Assembly (NCBI GenBank): GCA_002687715.1
Contig: NZBC01000243.1
Location: forward strand, 1 to 46,408
Direction of reading: 5' to 3'
DNA length: 46,408 nucleotides
DNA from: Planctomycetota bacterium
GTDB lineage: Bacteria > Planctomycetota > GCA-002687715
A program made the translations under genes and the position numbers. The notes under the pieces are model-generated. The model was not told the DNA's origin. It worked only from the letters and a program-made list of their open reading frames with translations, and did no database searches. Shown here piece by piece: positions 16,557-24,351 of the stretch; positions within the stretch are counted from its first letter, which is position 1, and each line of letters starts with the position of its first letter.

Positions 16557-18643
16557 CTGGTCGGACCTCCGGAGCCCTTTCTCGTCAGCAACAGGGAGCG
16601 CGCAGCGTCCACGCGGCCCTCGAAGGCCGCCGTGATCCACACCGTCGTGTGGCGACCCTCCGCCAGCGCCGGTCCCGGGACCGAGTCGCCAGGAGCGAGA
16701 CGGTCGAGGTCGAAGACGGGCACCAGATCCCAGCTCCGCAGCTCCGGTGAGAACACCTTGCGCTGCCCCTTGGCCGTGGTCTTGTGCGAGGCGGCCTGCC
16801 GATCGGCAGCGGGGTGATCGGTGCGGTCGAGACGGCCCACGGCTCGCAGCCGCACATTGATGACCTCCAGCGCCGTGTCTTCCTCAGCGAGCTGGTAGCC
16901 ATAGAGCACGGCATGGCGTCGGTGAAACGCGTCGGCTATCCGCGCAAGACCGTCCAGGTCGAGGTCTCCGCGATCGACTCCGACGTGGACCTCGTGGTAC
17001 TGGCGCACGTAGCGCATGTCGAAGGCCAGTTGGATTTCGATCCTCTCCGCCGGGACTCCCTCCTCGAGCAGTTGGCTCCGACCGCTCTCCTCCATCTGGC
17101 CCACGACCTCTCGCAGGTGCGGCCACTCGAGCTCCCCGAGACGCGCGGGATAGGAGACCACGAAGTCGTGTTCGAGGTCGGTGAGCAGCATGCCGGAGGC
17201 GCAGAAGGTGGAGGCGTTGCGAGGGACGACCCCGTGCGGGATCTCGAGCTCTTCCATGATCGCGCAGGCATGCAGCGGACCGGCACCGCCCGCGATGACG
17301 AGGGAGTGGTTGCGCGGATCGACCCCGCGCTGGACGCTCACCTGCCTCACGCCCAGGGCCATGTTGCTGTTGATCACGCGGTACATTCCCGCCGCTGCTT
17401 CCTCGACCGCGAGTCCCAGCGGGCCGGCGATGGTGTCCGCCACGGCCTTGCGGGCGCCCTCGAGGTCGAGCTCCATGCTGCCGCCCGCGAAGAACTCGGC
17501 GCTCAGCAGGCCCAGGATCAGGTCGGCGTCGGTACACGTGGGCTCGCGACCGCCGAATCCGTAGCAGACGGGACCCGGTCGCGCCCCCGCGCTCTTCGGC
17601 CCCATGCGCAGGAGGCCCCCCGGATCGAGCCAGGCCACCGAGCCTCCTCCGGCACCGATGGTGGCGATGTCGAGGGTCGGCAGCGCGATGCGCAGGCGGT
17701 CGATGTCCGCTTCGGTACGCAGCGCGGCGGCTCCGTCCGTGACGAGGGCCGCATCGAAGGAGGTCCCGCCCATGTCGACCGTGATGCAGTCGCGCAGGCC
17801 GTGCGGCGCCACGGCGGCGAGCCCCGACGCTGGGCCTGCCGCCGGCCCCGACAGCAGTGTCAGAGCGGCTCGGCTACGCGCCGTCTCGGGCGAAACCACG
17901 CCACCGCTGCTCTGCATGATCAGGAGAGTCCCGGCAAAGCCGGCCTCCTCCAATCGCCCGACCAGGCGGTCCAGGTAGTGGTCCAGGATGGGCCCGACGT
18001 ACGCAGAGAGCACCGTCGTGGAGAGGCGGTCGTAGAAGCGGATGGCGGGAAGCACCTTGGACGAGACCGATACGTAGCGTCCGGGCAGGCGGTCCTGAAC
18101 GAGCTTCTTCGCCGCACCCTCGTGTGCCGAGTTGGCCCACGAGTTGAGGAAGCAGACGGCCACCGCCTGCACGTCCTCGCGCTCGAAGTGCTCGAGTGCG
18201 AGCAGGACGTCCTCTTCCTGCAGAGGCGCCGACTCACGTCCCAAGCGATCGATGCGCTCCCGGATCCCGATGCGCAGGGACCGCGGCACGAGGGGCTCGA
18301 CGTTGGTCTGGCGGTTGTTGTACTGCTCCTCGCGGATCCCGCGCCTCATCTCGAGGGCGTCCCGCACGCCGTACGTGGTCAGGAGGCCGACCCGCGCTCC
18401 GGTCCGGGTGAGCACCGCGTTGGTGGTGACGGTCGTGCCGTGCACGATGCGGTCGATCCTCTGCACGAGCTCGCGGGGTTCCAGGCCGCGGGCCTGCGCT
18501 GCGAGTCGCAGCCCTTCCATGAACCCCACGGAGGGATCCTCTGGAGTGCTCGGGGTCTTGTAGTTCTCAGGCGGGCGACCGGACTCGCAGAGCTCCACGT
18601 CGGTGAAGGTCCCGCCGACGTCAACGCCGATGGTCAGACTCAC
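16553..18643 (-). CDS. Hydantoinase A/oxoprolinase family ATPase subunit (HyuA)
   Basis: 696 residues from GTG 18643, which overlaps the IorB stop as GTGA. The N-terminal actin-like nucleotide-binding fold is MSLTIGVDVGGTFTDVELCE; further landmarks are VHGTTVTTNAVLTRTGARVG, LIMQSSGGVVSPETAR, DMGGTSFDAALV and IGAGGGSVAWLDPGG. The length matches N-methylhydantoinase A subunits. It activates a ring amide carbonyl by ATP-dependent phosphorylation for hydrolysis together with HyuB. Context suggests 2-oxoindoleacetate as substrate, giving (2-aminophenyl)succinate, as proposed for the hydantoinase-like enzyme of anaerobic indoleacetate degradation. Oxoproline or hydantoin remain possible on sequence alone. 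Confidence 0.92.
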   Translation of the reverse strand: MSLTIGVDVGGTFTDVELCESGRPPENYKTPSTPEDPSVGFMEGLRLAAQARGLEPRELVQRIDRIVHGTTVTTNAVLTRTGARVGLLTTYGVRDALEMRRGIREEQYNNRQTNVEPLVPRSLRIGIRERIDRLGRESAPLQEEDVLLALEHFEREDVQAVAVCFLNSWANSAHEGAAKKLVQDRLPGRYVSVSSKVLPAIRFYDRLSTTVLSAYVGPILDHYLDRLVGRLEEAGFAGTLLIMQSSGGVVSPETARSRAALTLLSGPAAGPASGLAAVAPHGLRDCITVDMGGTSFDAALVTDGAAALRTEADIDRLRIALPTLDIATIGAGGGSVAWLDPGGLLRMGPKSAGARPGPVCYGFGGREPTCTDADLILGLLSAEFFAGGSMELDLEGARKAVADTIAGPLGLAVEEAAAGMYRVINSNMALGVRQVSVQRGVDPRNHSLVIAGGAGPLHACAIMEELEIPHGVVPRNASTFCASGMLLTDLEHDFVVSYPARLGELEWPHLREVVGQMEESGRSQLLEEGVPAERIEIQLAFDMRYVRQYHEVHVGVDRGDLDLDGLARIADAFHRRHAVLYGYQLAEEDTALEVINVRLRAVGRLDRTDHPAADRQAASHKTTAKGQRKVFSPELRSWDLVPVFDLDRLAPGDSVPGPALAEGRHTTVWITAAFEGRVDAARSLLLTRKGSGGPTR

Positions 18644-19308
18644 GGCAGCTCTCCTTTCGACGGCTCGACCAGGTGCTCCTCACAGGTGCCGATCGACAGC
18701 TCTCGTCCCAGCGCCTGGCCGCGCTGCAGGGCCAGGACCACGCGCTCCTCCCAAGTCGTCGGGGCGTTCTGGAGGACGGCTCGTCGCAGGTCATCCGCCT
18801 TCCACGGCAGGGCACCCAGGCCCTGGAGGGCGCCCAGGTGGAGCAGGTTCGCGTCTCGCGGATCGCCTCCCTCTGCGGCCATGCGGTGAGCGGGAATCCT
18901 GAAACAGCGGTCCGTCGCCTGCTCGAGATCGGCCAGGAGGAGATGGGGCGCCGGGTACTCGAGGCCGGCTTGCGCGAGAGTGAAGGGGGGGATCGGGTGG
19001 GGGTCGACCAGGGCGAGACCCTGCGGCCGGAGGAGGTGAGCGGCTCTGGCCGCCTCCATGGGCTCCAGCGCCACCAGCACGTCGGCCTCCCGAGGACCGA
19101 TGGCCGCCACCGGACCCGCTTCGATCACCACCGCCGCGCTGACGCAGCCGCCCCGCTGGCTCATGTTGTGAGCCTGGCCGACGACGACTCGCAAGCCGAC
19201 ACTGTCGGCGGCGAGCGCCAACCAGCCGGCGGCCGTCACCACGCCCTGTCCCCCCACTCCCGCGAGGAAGATGCGCAAGCAAGCAGGTGCATTACGTGCG
19301 TCGCTCAA
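18640..19308 (-). CDS. iorB: Indolepyruvate:ferredoxin oxidoreductase, gamma-type subunit (IorB-like)
   Basis: 222 residues if started at TTG 19308, which overlaps the IorA stop as TTGA and has AGGAGA seven nt upstream; this repeats the overlap pattern of the whole operon. An internal TTG just before RIFLAGVGGQGV is the alternative. Family landmarks are LRIFLAGVGGQGVVTAAGWL, AHNMSQRGGCVSAAVVI and EADVLVALEPMEAARA. It is the 2-oxoacid oxidoreductase gamma domain, which partners IorA in CoA-dependent oxidative decarboxylation of arylpyruvates to arylacetyl-CoA. The C-terminal extension of about 100 residues is usual for IorB. Oxygen-sensitive chemistry is expected. Confidence 0.9.
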   Translation of the reverse strand: MSDARNAPACLRIFLAGVGGQGVVTAAGWLALAADSVGLRVVVGQAHNMSQRGGCVSAAVVIEAGPVAAIGPREADVLVALEPMEAARAAHLLRPQGLALVDPHPIPPFTLAQAGLEYPAPHLLLADLEQATDRCFRIPAHRMAAEGGDPRDANLLHLGALQGLGALPWKADDLRRAVLQNAPTTWEERVVLALQRGQALGRELSIGTCEEHLVEPSKGELP

Positions 19309-22300
19309 ACCAGGATCTCCTGTCGGATCGCCCCTGCGGGACAGACCTGTGCGCACAGACCACATGCGGTGCAGCTCTCCGCGTCGATGAAGGGACGTCC
19401 GTCACGGAGCGCGATGGAGGGACATCCCACGAGGTCAACGCAGGCCCGGCACAGGGCGCAGTCACCGCAGTGCATGCAGCGCCTCGCCTCCGCCCGCAGA
19501 TCGGAGCCGGCGCGCCGGCGGGTCCGCCGAGGAGGCTGCGGTGCTGGGGTCTCGCGCGGCGGCGGGGCGATCCTCTCGGTTCCGCCCAGCGGTTGCTCGC
19601 CAGGGTCGGTGATGCTCCCGGGAACGGGACGCGGGGCCGACCAGCCGTGCTCCTCCAAAAGGTGAGCAAGCGCGCCGCGGGCAGCGCGCCGGCCCGAAGC
19701 CATCGCCGTCACCACGCGACGATGTCCGGGAACGAGATCGCCGGCGGCGAAGACGCCCCTCAGGCTGGTCTGCCCGGTGACGGGATCGACCCGGACCAGG
19801 CCATCCACCAGTGCGAGTTCGGGAACACCGTGGAGGAAGTCAAGGTCCACCGACTGCCCGACCGCGGTGACGAGGAGATCGACCGGAACGCTCTCCTGGG
19901 GACCATCACGGGTCTCCACGCGGAGACCGCCGGGAGGGTCGTGCACCACGCGGGCCGCTCCGATGCAGGCCTCGCTGATGCGGTCCCCCGCCGCGCGCAC
20001 GCCCACGATCGTGGCGTTGCTTCGGATCTCGATCCCTTCGTCCAGCGCGTCCTCGACCTCGCCGGGATCGGCGGGAATCTCGCCGGCCGCCTCGGGACAG
20101 ACGACGAGGACGCGCGAGGCACCCTTGCGGATCGCCGTGCGGGCAGCGTCCATGGCGGCGCTTCCGCCGCCGAGCACGACGACGCGATCCGGGATCTCGA
20201 CCGCGTCGCCATTCCACGCCCGCGCCAGGAACTCGAGCGCCGTGGCGACACCGCCGGTGGGGAGGCCCGGAAGCTCGATCGGGACCGACCGACTGGCGCC
20301 GAGCGCGAGGATCACCGCGCGGAATCCCTCACGGAACAGCTCGGCCAGGGAGAGGTCCTGGCCGAGGGAGCGCCCACCGCGGAACTCGACCCCCAGCGCG
20401 AACAGGTCGCGGAGGTCCGCGGCGAGATGTTCACGATCCAGCCGGTACGGGGGAATGCCGTGGGCGAGCAGCCCGCCGGGTTGCTCGCGGCGGTCGAAGA
20501 GCACGACGCGGGCCCCCGCGCTCGCCAGGTCGGCCGCGGCGCAGAGTCCGGCAGGACCTGCCCCGACGACGGCGACGGGCGGAGCATCGGATCCCGCAAG
20601 GCCTGACGTCAAGGTGGCGTCGCCTGCTTCTCGAGCGGCGGTCACGGCCGCCTGCTTGATGTCCATGATGGGCACGGGACCACCAGGCGCGGGACACGCA
20701 TCCTCGCAGGGGCGATGGCAGACGGTCCCGCAGACCGAAGGCAGGGGAGTTCCTTCCCGGACCGGGCTGAACGCCTGCCCGTAGCGCTCGGCCGCGAAGA
20801 GCCCGCAGTACCCCTGCACGCAGAGGTCCAGTGGACAAGCGAACGTACACGGGGCCGGCCGATCGTGCTCGTTCCCGCCGGTCGTGGACGCCCGCAGTCG
20901 GGCCGTGGCGAGCTCGAAGCTGAAACCTCGGGTTGATGCACCGCCGCAGTCCCGCGCGAAGGGCGCGCGGGCGCAAGCGCGGCAACGCTTCTCGTCGATG
21001 ACGAAGGGCGCCTGCTGCTCGAGCTCACGGCGGGGTTCCGGGAGGCGAACGCACGGGCTGCGGGCGAGCAGGACGCGGACCCCTTCCCGCGTGCCGAGGC
21101 GCTCGAGCGCGGCCATCGTTTCAGACAGGTCGCTCGGATCGACGATCTCCAGTGCCGAAACCCCGAGCGCCCGCACGATGGCCTCCAGGTCCGTGGGCAC
21201 AGCCGTCTCGGTACGCGCCGCCGTGCTCGGCTGCAGCCCGGTCATGGCCGTCACGCTGTTGTCCAGGATGACCACGATCATCGGGACTTCATGGGTGACA
21301 ACGTTGAGGAGCGCGGGCATCCCCGAGTGGAGAAAGGTCGAGTCTCCAATGAACGCGAGCGCCGTCTTTCCCGTGGCTCGGACCAGGCCGGCGGCCTGGG
21401 TGATGCTCGAGCCCATGCTCAGCAGCGTGTCGGCGGCGTCGAGGGGCGGGCCGTAACCGAGGGTGTAGCAGCCGATGTCGCTGCAGTAGAGGGCGTCGTC
21501 ACCGAACACGGCCCGCACCGCAACATAGCTCGCTCGATGAGGGCATGAGGAGCACAGCACGGCGGGTCGCGCTGCGCAGAGGGACGAAGCATCAGAGGCC
21601 GCCGGCGGGGTGCTCCTGCGTGGCGCGCCACCGCGCGGGTTCACGCCGGCGCCGCCCGCCAGATAGCGATCGATTGCCTCGCCGACGATCTCCAGCGTAT
21701 ACGCGAAGGGGGCGGGCAGGTCGCCGCTACGTTTGCCGAAGATCCGTCCCGTGAACCCTGACTCGCGTGCGGTCACGATGAGGCTCTCCTCCACGAAGGG
21801 AGCGAGCTCCTCAACGACGAGCACCGATTCGACCTGCTCGAGGAAGCGCTCGACCCGGGCGGCGGGCCACGGGTACACGGCCCCCAGGGTCAGCAGGCGA
21901 ACCTGGGTCTCCCGGCCCCCAAGCAACGTGCGCGCCAGCGCGGCGGCGTGTCCGGTCGCGATGACGCCCTTGGTGCCGACTCCGGATTCCTGGTCGATGC
22001 CGCTGCGCGCAATGCACTCTCCAGCCGCGCGCAGACGATCGTCGATCTCGAGGCGCATGGCGCGCGCGTTGGGCGGGATGGGTACGAAGCGCGCCGGATC
22101 CCGCCGAAACTCCGCAACTCGGGCCGAGGAATCGGGGAGCCTCCCTACCGTCACCGGTGCGCCAGTGTGACAGATCGGGGTCGTCAGCCGCAGGAGAACA
22201 GGCAGGCGGCTGGTCTCCGAGAGCTCGAAGGCCAGCCGCGTGAAGTCGAGAGCTTCCTGGGGACCCGAGGGATCGAGGGTAGGCAGGAAGAGCATCGGTG

Positions 22301-22709
22301 CGAGCAGGCGTTGGTCCTGCTCGTTGGGGCTGGTCCCGCAGCCCGGGTCCCCAGCGGAGGCGATCACGAGCCCGCCCTCCACGCCCACGTAGGGAATGGT
22401 CGAGAGCGGATCACCCGCGTAGACGAGCCCGAGGTGCTTCATGCTCGTGATGGCACGCGCCCCGGCCAGGCTGGCCCCGAAGGCGACCTCGAGGGCGACT
22501 TTCTCGTTGACCGAGTACTCGACGCTCAGCCCCACCGCATCCGCCAGCTCGTGAAAGCGATCGCCGATCTCGGAGGCGGGGGTTCCCGGATACCCCGTGG
22601 CGACGCTGACTCCGGCCTCGAGGGCACCCCGCACGACGGCGTCCGTCCCGAGCATGACGCGAGGCCCCTCATCCGCGTCGCCCAGCAGCCTCCTGGTCGC
22701 CTCCCTCAC
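19305..22709 (-). CDS. iorA: Fusion: indolepyruvate oxidoreductase alpha (IorA) with GltD-like FAD/NAD(P) module inserted before terminal ferredoxin domain
   Basis: 1134 residues from GTG 22709 (GTGA overlap with the aminotransferase stop), against about 600 for ordinary IorA. Residues 1-590 are IorA: a pyrimidine-binding domain (ATGYPGTPASEIGDRF), then TPP binding with GDSTFLHSGMPALLNVV near 455 and LDNSVTAMTG. From about 615 a glutamate-synthase-small-subunit-like module follows. It has a Cys-rich Fe-S region (CTFACPLDLC, CGTVCHRPCEDAC), the FAD site VAVVGAGPAGLCAAADLA near 715 and the NAD(P) site VVVLGGGSAAMDAARTA near 846. The last 60 residues carry a two-[4Fe-4S] ferredoxin (CALCRACVDLVGCPSI, CTACGLCAQVCP) that normally ends IorA itself. 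It should convert arylpyruvate to arylacetyl-CoA and hand electrons to NAD(P)+ internally. Confidence 0.9.
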   Translation of the reverse strand: MREATRRLLGDADEGPRVMLGTDAVVRGALEAGVSVATGYPGTPASEIGDRFHELADAVGLSVEYSVNEKVALEVAFGASLAGARAITSMKHLGLVYAGDPLSTIPYVGVEGGLVIASAGDPGCGTSPNEQDQRLLAPMLFLPTLDPSGPQEALDFTRLAFELSETSRLPVLLRLTTPICHTGAPVTVGRLPDSSARVAEFRRDPARFVPIPPNARAMRLEIDDRLRAAGECIARSGIDQESGVGTKGVIATGHAAALARTLLGGRETQVRLLTLGAVYPWPAARVERFLEQVESVLVVEELAPFVEESLIVTARESGFTGRIFGKRSGDLPAPFAYTLEIVGEAIDRYLAGGAGVNPRGGAPRRSTPPAASDASSLCAARPAVLCSSCPHRASYVAVRAVFGDDALYCSDIGCYTLGYGPPLDAADTLLSMGSSITQAAGLVRATGKTALAFIGDSTFLHSGMPALLNVVTHEVPMIVVILDNSVTAMTGLQPSTAARTETAVPTDLEAIVRALGVSALEIVDPSDLSETMAALERLGTREGVRVLLARSPCVRLPEPRRELEQQAPFVIDEKRCRACARAPFARDCGGASTRGFSFELATARLRASTTGGNEHDRPAPCTFACPLDLCVQGYCGLFAAERYGQAFSPVREGTPLPSVCGTVCHRPCEDACPAPGGPVPIMDIKQAAVTAAREAGDATLTSGLAGSDAPPVAVVGAGPAGLCAAADLASAGARVVLFDRREQPGGLLAHGIPPYRLDREHLAADLRDLFALGVEFRGGRSLGQDLSLAELFREGFRAVILALGASRSVPIELPGLPTGGVATALEFLARAWNGDAVEIPDRVVVLGGGSAAMDAARTAIRKGASRVLVVCPEAAGEIPADPGEVEDALDEGIEIRSNATIVGVRAAGDRISEACIGAARVVHDPPGGLRVETRDGPQESVPVDLLVTAVGQSVDLDFLHGVPELALVDGLVRVDPVTGQTSLRGVFAAGDLVPGHRRVVTAMASGRRAARGALAHLLEEHGWSAPRPVPGSITDPGEQPLGGTERIAPPPRETPAPQPPRRTRRRAGSDLRAEARRCMHCGDCALCRACVDLVGCPSIALRDGRPFIDAESCTACGLCAQVCPAGAIRQEILV

Positions 22710-23902
22710 GACCGGGTCCCTCGCCTGGCCACGTCCTTGAAGATCTCGAGTCCGCGCTCGAGCCCCCGTGAATCCGCGGAGTACGTGATCCGGACGTGGG
22801 TATCACGCCTGGAGAAGCACCGGCCGGGCACGATGGCGAGCTTCTCTTCCAGGCAACGGTCGGCGAACTCGGTTCCCGTGCCCCACGGGGCGGGGACGAA
22901 GGCGAAGAGTCCACCCTCGGGTGACACGGGGAGGAGCTCGCCCAGCTCTCGAACGATGACGTCCCGTCGTGTGGCCACGGCCTCGCGCATCTCGGTGTTG
23001 TCGTCTTGCAGCACCTGGGCCATGGTTCGTTGAGCAACGGTCGGAGCACACATGAAGATGAACTGCTGCAGCGTCCGGAGCTGTTCGATGATCTCCGCGG
23101 GGCCCTGGACGAAGCCGAGTCGCCAGCCCGCGATGGCGTGGCTCTTGGAGAAGCCGCTGAACAGCAGGGCGTTCGCGTCGAGGCGTCGCACGCTCACGTG
23201 CTCGCCACGATGAACCAGTTGGGCATAGGCCTCGTCCGAGAGCAGCCGGAGGCGGTTCTGGTGGGCGAACTCCACCACGCCCCGCAGCTCGTCGAGAGTC
23301 GCGACGGCTCCGCCCGGGTTACCCGGGTTGCAGACCACCACTGCCCGTGTGCGCGGGGTCAGCACGGACTCGAGAGCTGCCCTCCGGAGCCGGAAGTCCG
23401 GGTAGGTGTCGTAACGGACCGCACGTGCCCCGGTCAGCTCGATCAGCGCGGCATGAGCGACGAAGCCGGGATCGGGGATCAGCACCTCGTCCCCGGACTG
23501 GAAGAGGGCCTGGCAGGCAAGATGGAACCCGGCCGAGATGCCCGCCGTTGCGATCAGGTTCTCACCGCCCGGTCCGAACTCTCGCGCGACGTGGTGCCCG
23601 AGCGCTTCGAGGAATTGAGGGAGTCCCTCCGTCGGTCCGTAGCGGCCATCGTCCTCCTCGAGTGCGCGTCCGGCCGCCTTCCTCACGACCGTGCCGATTC
23701 CGAGGCAGGTCTGGCCCAGGCTCAGATCGACGACACCGGGGATTCGTCTCGCCCGCTCGAACACCCGGCGGATACCGCTCGCCTCGAGGCCGAGGAGCCG
23801 GTCCGCCAGGGGCATCGGATCCTGCGCCGAGGTGCCGATGGCGGCTTCGTCCCGCCGAAGCCGGCGCTTGCCGGTACCGCCCTGGGATTCGTTCCCTGCC
23901 AC
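22706..23902 (-). CDS. Class I/II PLP-dependent aminotransferase (probable aromatic amino acid aminotransferase)
   Basis: About 398 residues; first gene of the operon. GTG 23902 has GGAGG five nt upstream, GTG 23908 is also open, and ATG 23815 (MPLADRLLGLEASGIRRVFE) is where family homology usually begins, so the start is uncertain. Fold type I landmarks are DGRYGPTEGLPQFLEALG, CNPGNPGG, SDEAYAQLVHRG, and SGFSKSHAIAGWRLGFVQGP, whose Lys forms the PLP aldimine. The C-terminal Arg of VRITYSADSR binds the substrate carboxylate. Followed directly by the indolepyruvate oxidoreductase, it would supply the 2-oxoacid, most simply indolepyruvate from tryptophan. Broad specificity cannot be excluded. 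Confidence 0.88.
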   Translation of the reverse strand: MAGNESQGGTGKRRLRRDEAAIGTSAQDPMPLADRLLGLEASGIRRVFERARRIPGVVDLSLGQTCLGIGTVVRKAAGRALEEDDGRYGPTEGLPQFLEALGHHVAREFGPGGENLIATAGISAGFHLACQALFQSGDEVLIPDPGFVAHAALIELTGARAVRYDTYPDFRLRRAALESVLTPRTRAVVVCNPGNPGGAVATLDELRGVVEFAHQNRLRLLSDEAYAQLVHRGEHVSVRRLDANALLFSGFSKSHAIAGWRLGFVQGPAEIIEQLRTLQQFIFMCAPTVAQRTMAQVLQDDNTEMREAVATRRDVIVRELGELLPVSPEGGLFAFVPAPWGTGTEFADRCLEEKLAIVPGRCFSRRDTHVRITYSADSRGLERGLEIFKDVARRGTRS

Positions 23903-23920
23903 CGCCACCTCCGCTCATGA

Positions 23921-23937
23921 TCAACGGTCGTCAACGG
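23921..23937. promoter_or_regulatory. Tandem TCAACGG repeat upstream of the 12-gene operon
   Basis: TCAACGG occurs at 23921-23927 and 23931-23937, one helical turn apart (10 bp), 19 nt upstream of the proposed first start codon. The spacing on one DNA face suggests a regulator or sigma-factor contact. No regulator gene is adjacent. Two 7-mers could also arise by chance. Confidence 0.35.
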
Positions 23938-24118
23938 CAAGGAGAGCTGCCGACTCAGCGGCGTTCCTCCGTCGAGATCGCCGTGCGCAGCGCAGCGCCG
24001 TTTGGACCATCGTATCGACGTCCGTCGATTCTGTCCCGAAACGCGTTGACCGGAGGTAGCGACTGCATGCCGTCCCCACCTCGGTCGTGAACAAATCACA
24101 GGCGGCGAGCGTATCCCA

Positions 24119-24325
24119 ATGGGAGCGAAGAACTGGGACCGGTCCGTCCCCCGGTTCCTCATTCGCGACCGCGATCGCTCTTACCGCGAAGTCTCCCGAC
24201 GGAAGGTCAAGGCACTCGGCGAGCGCCACCTGCCCCGCGTCATCCGCGAGCACGAGTCGTACTTGCACGGCACGGTCCACGACCACATGAAGCTCCTCGA
24301 GCTTGCGGTCCGCGCCGCACGCTGA
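24119..24325 (+). mobile_element. Relic D: C-terminal remnant of integrase-core transposase
   Basis: The 68-codon frame reads VPRFLIRDRDRSYREVSRRK, then VKALGERHLPRVIREHESYL, then HGTVHDHM. The first part matches the (Y/F)LIRDRDxxY strand and helix of rve integrase cores. The second part matches the GERHLRRVLREYLxYYHxxRTH segment that normally lies about 40 residues later. The intervening catalytic stretch (TAPRSPxQNxxxER with the active-site Glu) is deleted and the tail is degenerate. It belongs to the same protein family as relics B and C. It cannot encode a working enzyme. Confidence 0.65.
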
Positions 24326-24351
24326 CCACCCGCCCAACACCAACGACCAGG

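Noticed and set aside
6799..23902. Reading the operon as histidine, hydantoin or purine degradation (xanthine-dehydrogenase-like plus hydantoinase genes)
   Set aside because: It leaves the B12 mutase, acyl-CoA dehydrogenase, CoA-transferase and 2-oxoacid oxidoreductase unexplained, while the indole route uses every gene.
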